Source: Auricularia sp. M13 (taxonomy: Eukaryota > Basidiomycota > Agaricomycetes > Auriculariales > Auriculariaceae). Taken from it: 64,000 nucleotides of DNA. The notes beneath the pieces were generated by a model that worked only from the letters and a program-made list of their open reading frames with translations, had not been told where the DNA came from and ran no database searches. Of the stretch, positions 1 through 12,200 are shown piece after piece. Within the stretch, counting starts at the first letter, position 1. Each line of letters begins with the position of its first letter. Location: NCBI GenBank assembly GCA_037042915.1, contig CM073203.1, forward strand, positions 2,604,001 to 2,668,000, written 5' to 3'. The position numbers were made by a program, and so were the translations under genes.

Positions 1-973
1 GACGTCCATTCGCGTGAGGATCGCGGAGATTATGTCCTTTGCCGGGCCAGGATTCGATCCGTTCTCTTTCGCTGGGAAGTTCCAGGCCTCGACAGTGAAG
101 TGGAGCTCGACGAGAGCACCTTCAAGCTGGGAGCGGTAGTGCACTGGTTCAATCGGCTCGACATGCTTGTCATAGGCCAGAATGGGCACAACGTCGTACT
201 TGTTCTCGGCCTTGAGCTCCTCGAACTCGGAGCTGAACGCGGATGGCATTGGCCACTCATCGATGTGGAAGGCTGGGCCGTAGTCCTTTGCCGCTGCGCA
301 ATGGTTGTGTCAGGAGGCGGCCGGACTTCGTTTGTGGGTGGCTTACTGATTGCGGCGCCGTCGTCGGCATCGTTCTCAGCGGTGTCTGACATTGTGGCAT
401 CACTGTCGTAGCTATCGCGCTCCTATAATCGTAATTCAGCACGGTGCGGACACAGTCGGCCGTGTTACTTACCTTAAATAGCTTGTGCTTGAACTTGACA
501 GCACCGTTACTGTTGAAACCGTGGAAGACAATGACCTCGTCCTGCTTGGTGGGCTTGGTACGGCCACCTGCGGTGATGCGTTGTAGGTTTTCTACGACGC
601 GCTGCCACGAATCGCGAAGGAGGATGTCGCCGGCCTTGTCGAGCGGATCGGGCTGAAGCAACTCGCCCGTAGCTGCAACTTTGGCCAGCTTTTTCACGGC
701 GGATTTGCCACCGCCAGCGAGCTCGCCCTCAGGGAGTAACTTGAAACGGTACTGACCAGTGGCCACCCTGCCGATCACAACGAACGTCGCGGGGGTCTCT
801 TGACCGGAGGGCTTGACCTCGCACAGACGCCGGTGCTTCGGGTTGATACCCTCGGTCCACTTGAGGCGTTTGAGGTCGATAACATTGTAGAGGAAGAGCG
901 GATACTGCGAGAGGCGTTGAAAAGCGGCAGCAGCCAGGGAGGTGTTCGTCGAGTCAGGCGTTGTCTGCGTCAT
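1..973 (-). CDS. Hypothetical spliced protein, 3' end beyond the window
   Basis: I do not recognise the family. The first exon (973 to about 473) opens with MTQTTPDST and codes about 167 residues, including a lysine-rich middle and the segment VIVFHGFNSNGAVKFKH. A GTAAGT donor lies at 472. The reading resumes at about 285 after an AG, in phase, with DYGPAFHIDEW, and stays open to position 1 (…VEAWNFPAKENGSNPGPAKD…), so the C-terminus is outside the window. The 187-nt gap is longer than other introns here and may hide a small extra exon. No signal peptide or membrane segment is seen. It is transcribed away from the Helitron gene at 1453. Confidence 0.55.
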
Positions 974-1452
974 GGGGAGATCTATGGTATGAGCCCCATG
1001 CTCGGGATAGCAAATTTATATATTCTGCGGTTGTATGGTGTGAAATCATGCTGTGTGCACTGAGACGCGCAGACGGTCTATGACAACTGAGACAACTACC
1101 ATGACGTTCGTGCTCAGTGGCGTACTCAATAGCATATAGCTCCGGACGTCATTCTTACTTATGCAGCTTGATGTTGCGTCAGGGTAAATCGGTGGCACTC
1201 AATTCAATTGTTATAGGTAAAAGATTATCCTACTGGATGATCCACTTTGAATCGCACAGGTTGTGCAATATTTAGTACTCAGTGCTCATGGTTACGAGGG
1301 CAACGAAGTGAGATGCGTTGGTATTGGCTGTCTCAGTGCATGCAGCATCTGAGCGGTGCGACTTGGCAAAGTGGATGGCGGAGAACGGGACACTTTCGTG
1401 CTTGTTGCATTTTGCATCTACCTGCCGCTCTCATACGTTGCTCAAAGTCAGA
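974..1452. other. Intergenic, divergent upstream region
   Basis: The stretch between the two divergent genes is AT-richer than its flanks and contains no open frame that I can support. The 5' end of the Helitron (a TC terminus) should lie here or further left, but I could not identify it. Confidence 0.4.
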
Positions 1453-4400
1453 ATGGACGCTCTTCATGGTCTCACGAAAGTTCAAGTCCTCGCGCTGCTG
1501 CCTCATGTCAACTTTTCGAAATCCGAGCGCCGTAGCAAGGCAGCACTCTCTGCAGCAGTAGCCAGACTTCCGCAGGACGACCAGAACCGCTTGATTCAAT
1601 TCGCCGCAACTGGGCCTCCAAAGTCCACGGCCGGGAAGAGGAAGCGTGCGGTCAACGAGCCTAGCCATCGCCGTGTCTGTGCTCGCGTGGAGGAGAGTCG
1701 CGATACCGAGCCGGAGCCAGACTGCGACCCCGAGTTTCTCTACGTGCCAACCGAGACCGAGCTTCGCGATTGCTATGAGCGCGTCGAGGCAAAACTTCCA
1801 ACGCTAGTCTAAAGCGAGAGGTTTGTGCTGTCTGCGCTCAGGAATGTTCGTCCACGGAGGGTGTTCGCATGCCCGTCGATCAGTTACCGAACTCGCATTT
1901 ACTCGTCCCTAAGAAGCGCCACGCCCAGCACGCCACCTATGGTGACCAGCGTTTTCTGCTACTTTTCGGTGCTGTCCAAGAGATTGATGGGAGATACGCT
2001 TGCTGGGCCTGCAACGAATGTCTTGCCTCACTTCGAAAGAGCGAGCTTCCGTACTTGGCGTTGGCAAACAACATGTGGATCGGGGATGTGCCGGAGTGTC
2101 TGGAGATTCTGACGCTGCCGGAGCAGATGCTCGTCTCCCTCCATTACACCCGTGTTTCGTATTCAAGATGTACCCGAAGAAGGGCAAGAGGGAACGTGGA
2201 GGTACTGGCTCCTGGGTTCCAGCCGACCAACTGCAGCGCGGGTTCAAGGGCAATGTTTGCTCGTTTCAATGGAACACGGATCGTGTTATCGACATGTTGG
2301 AAGGGAAGATCGTTCCTCGCCCACTGCACGTCCTCTCGTCCGTCATTGCCGTATCCTTCATCGGTAGTGGGAAGCTTCCTAAACGTTGGCTTCGTTCTAC
2401 GTTTCGCGTTCGTCGTCGTCGCGTTTACGAGGCTTTGGTCTGGTTAAAGGCCAACAACCCTCTGTATCGCAACATCGAAATCAGCGAGGAGCGCCTTGCA
2501 TCTCTTCCTGAGGACGACATACCGGTCGAAATATCCACAACCGTGCGACAGTCCGAAGATGGCTCAGTGGCTGAGCGAGAGGCGGCGACATATGTACCTG
2601 AAGCCCAGGCAGCCGATGCTGCAGACCAAGCAGGTGAGTTTTTTTTTGCCTGATGCTAAAAATGTTCGGTGTTGACATTGATCAAATAGCTAGTTTGGCT
2701 GATTTGGCCAGGGCTGAGGATGAGGATGACTCTGGCGACGAAGAAGACTGTGCGTACTGTTATTGATACCGTTGTAGTGACATTCACACTTTGTAGCTGT
2801 CGTTCCTTTGCAGAATCTTGGTATTGAGGACACAGATTTGACTGGGCTGAGCACTAGTCAGATGCTGATGCATGCATTGGCAAACGGGACGGCCGCACCA
2901 CACGAAGGTGGATACGCTGTTCGTCATTCCCGTCAGGCAGTCCGCGACATTGGGCCGATGCGACCAGCCGTTCAATCTTCACTGGCGTCGGGCAGGACAG
3001 CTGCGGCTGATGAACAGGCGGCCCGAGAAGAGAACCTACTTGGTTCAGCATTCCCCGTTCTTTTTCCGTACGGCGTTGGCTTGATTGAGCAAGAGCGTCG
3101 TCGTCCTGTTTCTTTCAGCCAGCATGTACGATGGTGCATGCGGTATCATGACCGCAGGTTTCGTCTGCACCACTCTTTTCCGTTCGCCATATTTGGCATG
3201 ATGCAGAAGCGCGAAGCACTGCTGTCGGCCCGACTGCAGATGAAGCGTCGCGACTTCGAGCAGGTCTCGCGCGTCTTCTCTACCCTTCGACAGGCCGATT
3301 TGGAGAAGGCTGCGCAAGAGGAGTCGCGCAATGAACCATTCTCTGACGACCGCATTCGGTTGTTGCGGCGCCATCTCAGTGCGACTGCTGGCCGTGTCAT
3401 GGGATCCGATCAGTCGCGCGCAAACTATCGCAGCATGCTCTGGGGTACCTGCTTTGCTCTCAACCCCCCGACGCTCTGGATTACCATCAATCCAAACGAC
3501 CTGCAGGACCCCATTGTCCAAGTCTTCGCCGGCGAGAATATCGACATGGACAGGTTTAATAACCTAGCTGGGCCGGACAAAGATCAGCGTGCGCGCAACG
3601 TTGCTCGAGATCCTTACGCGGCGGCGAAGTTTTTCAAGTTTATTATTGACCTGATTCTGGAGGAGGTGTTGGCGTCGAGGTCACTCAGTACCGCGTCAGA
3701 TCAAGGCGTGGTATTTTCGGGCGTGTGCGCGCATACTTTGGGGTTGTTGAGGCGCAGGGCAGGGGCACACTGCACCTCCATATCCTCATCTGGCTTTTCG
3801 GCGCGCCGACAGCGTTTCGCATCTTGGAGTTGCTCCGGTCAGAACGCTTTCGCTCTCGTGTAGTGGCGTTTATAAGGGCCAACATTCGCGCTCACCATGA
3901 CGAGCTCACCGAGTCAGCCATGGAGCGTATGCCTGCGGAGAAGGAGATTGCCTATTCGCGCCCGCCATCTGCAACCAGCCCGTCCTTTGCACGTGAAGTT
4001 GTGGAGCTGGAACCCCGTTTAGCTCGCACGACGCAGGTGCACGAGTGTTCGGAGAAGACCTGCCTCAAGGTCAACCGCTTTGGTGCAAAGCGTTGCAAGC
4101 GGAAGGCGCCTTTTCCACTCGCCAATGAGGATTGGGTGTCTGAGAGTGGTGCATGGGGTCCAAGGCGCACGTATGGGTATCTCAATAGCTGGTGCCCGCC
4201 GTTATTCCCGCTCATTCGCTCCAATCACGATATCAAGCTGCTTACCCATGGGCCCGAGACGAAGAGCATAATCTGGTATGTGACCACATACCAGACCAAG
4301 AAGCAGGGCAAGTCGTACAATACGTCGGCATTGTTAGCAAAGGCGATTCAGCGGCACGATGCGAGCGACACGTACCTTAACGAGGTCCAAGAGCGCAATC

Positions 4401-4471
4401 GCGTGCTGCTATACCGCTGCTGGAACATTCTCAACAGAGAGAATGAGCTGTCCGGGCCGCAGGTGATGATG
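1453..4471 (+). pseudogene. Helitron RepHel, 5' part (DUF6570, Helitron-like N, HUH-Rep), interrupted
   Basis: This is the N-terminal half of a fungal Helitron replication initiator/helicase. The start is at MDALHGLTKV. In order it shows a Cys-rich segment (CAVCAQEC, CWACNEC, about 1830-2030), a DUF6570-like block (GSWVPADQLQRGFKGN to about 2500), an intron near 2633-2800, and the Helitron-like N domain (FPYGVGLIEQ, TLWITINPND). The Rep HUH motif HLHIL follows at about 3775, then the paired tyrosines WYVTTYQTKK at about 4275. Three single-base frameshifts interrupt it (about 1790, 2155 and 3668), each looking like loss of one base. At 4471 the frame runs into the terminal repeat of the giant inserted element and stops 12 nt later. 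The reading resumes in phase at 44872, so this and the 44872-47819 entry are one broken gene. Confidence 0.9.
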
Positions 4472-4944
4472 TATCCTCCTTAAAGTGCACAAAAATTATT
4501 TTGGTCAAATAAAGGCCTCCTTCAGAATATTTTGGCCTGCCTACAGAAATTTGGCCTATCTCCAGAAGTTCACCCAACATTCAGAATTTGAGGCAGTTTG
4601 TTCAGATCTGCAAGAAGCGGCTTCAGATTCCGCACCCGCATGATCAAACTCCGCGTCGGCGCAATCAAATTTGGCGCCCGTGCGATCAGATTTGGCGCCC
4701 GTCCATTCAGAATCCATCGCGCTTCTCCAGAATCGCACCTCAGTCGTTCAGAATGTACCCCGATGCTTACAGAAATTTGAAGAGTCTATTCAGAATTATT
4801 GCACTTGATCAAAGTTACCTGATCACCGTTCAGATTTAAATATGAGACCAATCAGTTCACTGCTCAGCCAAGAATCTGAGCGTCTTTTCCATATCATCAG
4901 GGCCCGAGACAAGGTTCGGAGGCCTCGGAGCTCTCGAGTTCTCG
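4472..4944 (+). repeat. Left terminal inverted repeat of the giant element
   Basis: About 473 bp match, in inverted orientation, 44377-44871 with few differences. The right copy is about 22 bp longer because it has one more unit of a 21-bp subrepeat (core GGCGCCAAATCTGA). The repeat is rich in spaced TCAGAAT/TCAGATT motifs. Homology ends at GAGTTCTCG. The 22 bases after it separate the TIR from the KDZ target duplication at 4967. Confidence 0.9.
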
Positions 4945-4974
4945 AATCCTCGATCGGTTGTCTGGTTTCGGGAT

Positions 4975-5500
4975 CACCCCAGGCACCTGCCTCGGAGGCA
5001 AAAAAAGGTTCCGTAGGGGGGTTTCTCTCATACAGAGAAACCCCCCTATGGTTTGTCCGACGGACATGCTCAGAGGCCGCCGTTGCCCCTTCGCAGGCCG
5101 CCGCCGCCTCTTCCCAGGCCGCCGCCGCCCCTTCGCAGGCCGCCGCCGCCCTTCGCAGGCCGCCACCGCCCCTTCGCGGGGCCGCCGCCTCTTCGCAGGC
5201 CGCCGCCGTCGTCATCGGCGGGCCCCAGCCCCTCTGGTGTCGTCGTCAACAGCCATCAACGGGCGCTAACGGGGCGGGATCGGCATTCGCCGGACAATGT
5301 CGGACCCGATGTGCGGGACGTCCAAAGCTTCCGGACGCCGGCGCTTATGGCAAATTCCGAGCCGCATCAATCCACCCTCCTTTTGCCTCCGCCGTCGGCC
5401 GCTCGTTGCTTGCCGCCGGCCGTTCGTTCCCGTGCCCCCGCCGGCCGCTTCGACCCGGCTTGCATAAAGAATAATTACATATAATAGCATGTTACTTCAA
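4975..5500 (+). repeat. Left TIR of the KDZ element, with terminal hairpin
   Basis: This is the inverse of 20440-20964. It holds a perfect hairpin at 5014-5048 (arms TAGGGGGGTTTCTCT, loop CATAC), a smaller palindrome TGTCCGACGGACA, and tandem CCGCCGCC-rich units at about 5080-5220. The right copy of the hairpin has mismatches. Such palindromes near a terminus may be transposase-binding sites, which is inference. Confidence 0.9.
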
Positions 5501-5640
5501 TGCATGATTGCTTCTGTTACTACTGTTGCTGTTGCCGTTGTTGGTGCTGTTGCTGCTGTTGGTGCTGTTGGTGCTGTTGCTGCTGTTGCTGCTGTTGGTG
5601 CTGTTGCTGTTGTTGCTGCTGCTGTGGGAGAGGTATATGG
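5501..5640 (+). repeat. GCT/GTT trinucleotide microsatellite
   Basis: Runs of TGCTGTTGCTG and GGTGCTGTT repeat through about 5515-5630. The inverted partner, CAACAGCAGCAACAG, is at about 20360-20415 in the right arm. Open frames through it are low-complexity and not treated as genes. Confidence 0.85.
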
Positions 5641-5997
5641 ATTACTCTGTGAACTAAAATACTGCAGCTGCTGCAGTTGATGCTGTTAGTGCAAATTCAG
5701 ACAGTATGCTGGCGGCACTTTGCTGTAGGGGCAATGCGCTGTTGGTGCTGCTGCTGGTGCTGTACCTCCTTGTCTGCAAGACAGAAACATTATGTACAGC
5801 CTTCGAAAAAAAACCGTGTTATGGCTGCTGCTGCTGGTGTTGCATTGTTCTCCAGTCACGATGCTCAAGACAGTCCGCCGGCGGCCATGTGGTGCTAGCG
5901 TTCGCTGGCCGGCTTCCTCAAGACTGTCCGACTGCAGCCATGGGCTTCATCAAGACAGAAATCCCATCTACCTACAAAACCAATCCGATCGCACAAT

Positions 5998-6590
5998 CCA
6001 GACAGAGCGGCGGCCAGCGACGATGGTGACCCCATACATCCCAGAGATACTACTTACTGAGCGGCGGCCGGCGACGATGGTGACCCCATACACCGCAGAG
6101 ATACAGATGTACAGCGGCCGGGGACGATGGTGACCCCATACATCCCAGAGATATGCACCGTCGCCGGCGAGATCTAACCAGACTGAGCGGCGGCCGGCGG
6201 AGTACCCACTGTCGCCGGCGAGGTCTGTGACGACTGAGCGGCGGCCGGCAACGATGGTGACCCCATACAACCCAGAGATACAGCGGCCGGCGACGATGGC
6301 GATGGTGACCCCATACATCCCAGAGAGACTACTGAGCGGCGGCCGGCGACGATGGTGACCCCATACACCGCAGAGATACAGATGTACAGCGGCCGGGGAT
6401 GATGGTGACCCCATACATCCCAGAGATACAGCAGCCGGCGAGGATGGCGATGGTGACCCCATACATCCCAGAGATACTACTGAGCGGCGGCCGGCGACGA
6501 TGGTGACCCCATACATCGCAGAGATATGCACCGTCGCCGGCGAGATCTAACCAGACTGAGCGGCGGCCGGCGAAGCTTTGTTGGCGGACG
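5998..6590 (+). repeat. Satellite arm of KDZ element, left
   Basis: About ten imperfect copies of a unit built from GGTGACCCCATACATCC, CAGAGATA and GAGCGGCGGCCGGCGACGATG, broken by blocks reading CGCCGGCGAGATCTAACCAG. The same family, inverted, fills 18490-19430. The open frames that cross it repeat the peptide YGVTIVAGRRS and are by-products of the satellite. Confidence 0.9.
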
Positions 6591-6599
6591 AACTGGAAG

Positions 6600-7082
6600 T
6601 CCGCCGGCGGCCAAGGGTGCAATGGTTTTCTGGCCGGGTTCCTCCCAGCCGCCATATGTTTCAGCAAGACAGAAATCACATCTACATGCAAAACCACTCC
6701 AATTGCACAGGTTGTGGATGCAGTCTGACTGCTGAATAGTCTTCATCACAAATTAATAACACGGCCGACGAAGCAATGTCGGCCGATGAGACTCAAGGGA
6801 TGACTTTCGGCCGACGAAGCTTTGTCGGCGGACGAACAGGAAGGGATAACTTCGGGCCGACGATGCGATGTCAGCCGGCCGACGAAGACGAGTTGGCCGA
6901 CGAAGCCCTGCTGGGAACTTGAAGCATTCAGTGCAAATGTGCATTACAAAAACAGTCACTACATTGCGGCACGGGATCATGTTGAAGATCAAGAGGCAAA
7001 TCACGAGAACAGGAAAGAGCAGGATCATGTTGAAGATCACAGGCAAGGGGAGGGGGGAGGTATTGGGCCGAGATGAAGACGA
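6600..7082. other. Subterminal spacer of the KDZ element
   Basis: A second, more diverged set of short repeats (GGCCGACGAAGC, TCGGCGGACGAAC) runs from about 6760 to 6900, followed by AT-richer sequence up to the stop codon of the accessory gene. No gene is supported here. Confidence 0.6.
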
Positions 7083-10000
7083 CTACTCAATGTTAAGGTC
7101 CATGCAGATGGCTGCCAGGCGGTCGTCCATTTCCATCGTCTTCGGCCAGCTGTCGACAATGACTTGTATCTTCTCCTTCGTGCTGGACGACACCGCCTTC
7201 TGCTTCGAGAGGAACCAGTGCGCCATTCCGATTGCCTGGATGTAGTCGTCCTCGAGGCCCCACGGCAGCATCATTGAGCCCAAGCCCTTGATGTCACGTG
7301 CCGTTGGCACCGCCATCTCGCCGTCCAAAGGCCGCGCGCCGGACTTGACGACACTCAGAGAGCGCGCGGCTGGCGACGACACAATGTCAACAAAGGCGAC
7401 CTGCCTTTTTGACGGCGTCGACGGCGCTGGCGTTGCAGAAGGCGTTTTGTTTCTGGCGACGGCGGCGGGCGCCTTGAAGGCGGCGGCGTCACCGGCCGCC
7501 GTCTTTGACTTCTTGGCCGAAGGTGCGTCCGCAGGCTGTGACTCGGGCGGGTCCTTGCGCTTGCGACTCTTCGCCGCTTGCTGCGTCTTGCTTCTCGAGC
7601 CCCTCGAGTGCGTGCGGCGAGTCGGCGCCTCTTCGGCCTTGCCATCAGAGTCGTCATCCGCAAGCTCGTCTTCGCCGTCGGAGTCGACAGCGGCGGGGCC
7701 TTTGACTTGGATGCTGGAAACGGAATATCAGTACAGTCTTTGTTCATCGGACGGACAGAGCTTACCAGATTTCTTTGACGACGGCTTGGGAGGCGCGACT
7801 TTGACTGGCGAGTCCTCGCCGTCGGAATTGGCGGTGGCAGCGGCCTTGGACTTCGACGATGATGCTGCTACAACGATGTGCTTAGTGCCTGGCAACGAGA
7901 GTGCACGAGGTGTTGACGTACCTGTGGCTTTCTTGGGCGGCGCGTCCTTGGCTGACGGCGCGGACTTGGACGGCGGTGCGTTCTTGTCCTTCGTCGGCGC
8001 CGACTCGACGATGACAATGTCGTCGTCGTCTTCGACCAGTTCGTCGCTATCATCGACCACCTTGGCAGACGGTTTCTTCTTCTTTGACCGGGTGGCGGCA
8101 GCCTCTGTTTCGCTGTCCTCAGATTCTGCTGTGTCGTTATAGCTGGTGTTGCCGCCCTTGACAACGGGCAAACTTGACAGGCGGTCGAGGGACCTGACAT
8201 ACGACGTGGGCATGCCGAGCAGGAGGCCGTTGTCGCATAGAGCGCGACGGGTTCCGATCCAGCCTGGCGGCACCCTGGCGTGCCTGCGACAAACGGCTCG
8301 GTCAGCACAATGAGGTGCTTCGGCATGGGCGACCAGGCAATGTGGAGGTCGTTGTGGTAGTCGGTGAAGCGCTTCTGCAACCCCTCGAGCAGCGGAATCT
8401 TGGCCAGCTGCTTCTGCAGCGAGGCCGGCAGCTCGATGGCGTCGCAGACCGCCAGCCGGTCTTCGATTGCACAAGTCGCCATAATCATCGCGCTGGCCTT
8501 GTCCATGCTGTCGAATGAACACTTCTTGACGTCCCGCGCCTCGGCGAACGGAATGAGCCCAGTTGCCGGTGAGCCAACGAGGGTCTTCTTCTGCAGGATG
8601 AGCTCCTTGCAGACCTTGGCCATCGGGACTTGGTTTCCGGTCGGCTTGATCGAAATGCCGACGGCTATCGCATGTGTGAGCCTTTGAGCATCATTCAGCG
8701 GCGGTACTTACACTTCATCAGCCTGACAAAGCTGTCCTGCAACTCGGCGACCGACCACTGTTGACGGAAGACCGTTGGCGGCGGGTGAGGCTGGGGTAGG
8801 TGGTCAGGTTGAACGAACTTGACGGCGAGCAGTGTCTTCAGGTTAGTGGCGTCGCGCATTGTGGGCAGGCGTAGTACGTCGGGCTTGTTGATGTCGACGG
8901 CGATATCCTCCACCTTGACCTGGCCGACGAGCGTTGACCTGCGGAAGTTGGCAGCCTGAACCGCGGTGACATGGTTCTTCACCGCGCCGCGGCGCGCCCT
9001 AGACGATGTAGGAGCAGTTGATGACGGGGCATCGTCGCCGCCGGCGGGATGTTCGTCGGCGGGATGTTCGTCGGCAAGCTCTCCGTCGGCAGAGGCCTTG
9101 GAAACGCGTGTGTCCTTCACAGTGCCGATCGACTTGACAAACGAGGCCTCCTTGATATGAGCGGGAGGTGGCGGCGGGTCGATGCCGAGGTGTTGGGCGA
9201 GTGCAACTGCACGCACATACCCATAACGATTAGAGGCGGCATTGCTAGAGATATCGTCAGTACGTTGAGGCTACAGCTACCCGATATCACTTACAGCGTG
9301 TGGTCGATGTACATCGTCATGACCTCGTCATTGGTGAGGCAACATTTGTCCATGAAGAAGCCGGCCGCGTGTGAGGACTCAATGACGGCGACGGGGTCTG
9401 GAAGGCGCGCATGTCCGAGCGCGATGGTGCTGCCAAGATGAGCGTCGAGATGCCCTGACGAGACTCGAGATAGTTCGACTGGGCGGCGGTCAGTTCAGCG
9501 GCCGCCGTCGAGCGGCGAAACTCACATATTGGTTGATCTGCTTGAAGATCTCGTTGCTGCGATTGGCGAGCTCGTTGGGCGACATGTCCCAGCCGCCATG
9601 GGGATAGTCGACGAAGTATTTCTCGAGAATTTCCCGGACGGTGTCCTCGCCGCCGAACTTGTCTTCGAACAGCGGCCGCAGCCGGCTGCACTCGTCCTGC
9701 GTGAAGTACGTCTTGTCCTTCTCGTCTGGGAACTGGGCGGCGAACCAGGCGTCGAACTTGCGCCGTATTTCGACATCTGAAATGAACTCAGCACAGGTCC
9801 ACTTGTAGATATACAGTGAAATGAAGCACTTACGGGGATTGGTGTTGTTGGCAAACATCAGGAAGTCGTTCGCCCTGTTGAAAGGCCGCTGCAGCTTGGC
9901 GTCCGATGCATGCCCAAGGATAACGCCAGCCGGGATGCCAGTGGCAGCGGCGACTGCGCTTGCGATGTTGCGCATCAAGCGGATGGCGGAAACCTCAATG

Positions 10001-12200
10001 TTCATGACCTGCGCCGTTGGCCGGCCAGGCCGTCCCTGGATGTACGGCGTGGTCACGGGGTTTGCAAGAAGGTCCGTAAGCTCTTGCACCTGATCGGCGA
10101 GAGTGACTGCGCAGCATTGACCGGTGAGCGCACAGCGAGGCGCGGGTCATTCATTACATTGTCGAAGCCCACAGGGCTCTCTGTCTCACTGGCCGACGAA
10201 TCGTCCGAGATGATGACAATGTCGGGCGCGTTGCCCGTGCCTGGCTGCTGAACTGGAGTGGGCCCGCGGCCAGCTGGCGGTGCAGGCTGCTCGGCGGCCG
10301 GCGGCGACGGAGGCGGCGATGCTGGCCCGACGTCCGCTGGTGGTGGTTGCTGCCCGCTGTGGGCTGGCGGTGCCGGCTGCTGGATGGCCGGTGGCGAGGT
10401 GGTGGTGGCACCGGCGACGGCTCGTGCTGGCGCTGGTCGCCTGTTGCTGACTTTGGCTCGTGCTGGCCAACGGCCATAGGCTGCGGCACTTGCTGGTCAT
10501 CGGTCGCGGGCTGCTGCTGCTGGTCATCGGCCGCGGGCTGCTGCTGCTGTTCTTTGTCGACGTCCATCATGTCGCCAGCCGGCCGCTCAGGCTGCTGCTT
10601 ATCGACCTGTTGCTCATCGACCTGCATTCCTTCGTCCTCTGCGAATGGCGTGCTGGTGTTGGTAGGTGCAAAGAGGTCCCGCGCCGTGGAATAGAAGCTG
10701 TGGTACCCCGGGCGCGGCGCCTTGAGGTACGATGCTGGATGGCGCTGGACGTAGCGCGGTGTGGGCGGGTGTTGTCGCGGCGGGCGAATGAATGCGTTGG
10801 CGTCGTCCGGCGAAGCAGACGTTGACAGCGGACGAGCTTGTTGGCCGTCTGGTGTGTGCGGCCGCACTGGTTCTTGGACGGCCGGGCCGTCTGGCGTGCG
10901 TGGGCGACCTGGCGCTGGAACGGCCTGAGTAGGCTCGCGCGCTGGAACGGCCGGAGTCGGGTCGCGCGTAGGCTCGCGCGCTGGAACGGCCGGAGTCGGG
11001 TCGCGCGTTGCGACAGCCATACCTGTCGCGGACGTCGACCCACCATGCCCTGGAGCCGGTGGGCGGGCAGCCCTGGCGATGAGCGCCTCGGCGCGCCTTT
11101 TCTCGTGGGCAACGAGCTTCTTGTCCTCTGTAACCCACATCGTATGTAGCGCAGCCTTGGTGATGTCGGACATCATCTCCTTGCCGAATGCGAGCTTCCA
11201 GGTTGCCTCGCCGCAGCGCTCGATGACGTTGGCAGGGACACGGGTCCCTTTCATGCGGCGGACCAAGCTGGCGAAGTGGACGGGGGCAAGTTCTTGCTCC
11301 GCGTGTAGGGAGACAAATAGTGGCGCGTCGTCGAGCAGCTTGAGCACGGCCGTGACCTGCTCGACCATTTCGCACGCCGTGGCTGCGGCATCTTCGCTGT
11401 CGACGCAGTTGTACGCCGCGTTGAGGAGCTCCTCCTGCACGCTCTGTGGCGCGTACATTTTCTTCGCGTCCTCCAGCAGGCGCTCGATGATGTCGACCAG
11501 GTCCTCGGCCATGGGTTGCGCATATGCCTCGAGGCGATCGCCTGTGGCCGGTGGCTCGGTCGTGAGGGCACTCGCTCCTGCTGGCGGCGGGCCAGCCAGC
11601 TCTTTGCCCTGGCCGCCGGCTGCCGCCAATTCCTGCGTGAGGGACATCGTCCTGTCAAACTCCACCATGGCGGCGAGTGTCGCGGGCGTCATAGCCTTGT
11701 CCATTTCGTCCTCGTCCGATGCGTGCTCCTCCTGACGATAAGTCAGCTCGCCGGCGAATTCATGTTACTCGGCCGTGTACTCACTGCATCCCAAAAACGC
11801 GATTCATCGGCAGCCGTGGGCTGCGTGGGCTGCTCGCTGGGTTGCCCGCTGTCCTCGTCCTGGTCGGACTCCCCAGGAACCGGCGACGGTCCTTTTGTTG
11901 GCCGCTGGCGGCGGCATCGGCAGCGTCGTCCTCGGGCTCCTGATAATGAGGAAACTGGTCAGCGAACGGTGGCAGCGGGTGCTCGACACTAACTTGGATA
12001 GGCCCGGCATCGTCGCCGTCATTTTCCTCGTCCTGCGCCTGTGTTTGCGCAGCCTTCTTCGCACGAGTCCGTGTCGCCTTGCTGCCAGCCTGAAAGCAAC
12101 AACGTGAGTGAGTGGGCGCCGGGAGCATGTAACTAAGACGCACCTTGGCTGGCCTAGCATCTCCAGCGCTCCTTCTGCTTGCGCTTCGTTGCGGCCATTC
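7083..12200 (-). CDS. KDZ-element accessory protein, long, disordered and acidic, NLS- and SIM-like motifs
   Basis: I do not recognise a catalytic domain. Open segments joined by plausible short introns run from about 12198 down to the stop at 7083. The main blocks are 12090-11800 (acidic, QDEENDGDDAG), 11735-10100 (helical start EEHASDEDEMDKAMTP, then Pro/Gln-rich), 10089-9836, 9780-9525, 9395-9295, 9235-8710, 8660-7770 and 7710-7083. A basic signal (RKRKDPPE…AKKSK) suggests nuclear location. Two hydrophobic-acidic stretches, DIVIISDDSS at about 10210 and DIVIVESAP at about 8010, resemble SUMO-interacting motifs. The first exons contain a frame inconsistency near 11900, so start and exon 2 are uncertain. 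It is divergent from the transposase gene, so it is probably the element's second gene, though it could be two genes. Confidence 0.6.

Noticed and set aside
5053-5484. Pro/Arg-rich frame in the KDZ TIR
   Set aside because: It is translation of CCGCCGCC tandem units and recurs in the opposite TIR.
5980-6740. Long minus-strand frames rich in YGVTIVAGRRS repeats as a protein gene
   Set aside because: They are open only because the satellite period is compatible with one frame; the mirror arm gives the same peptide in several frames.
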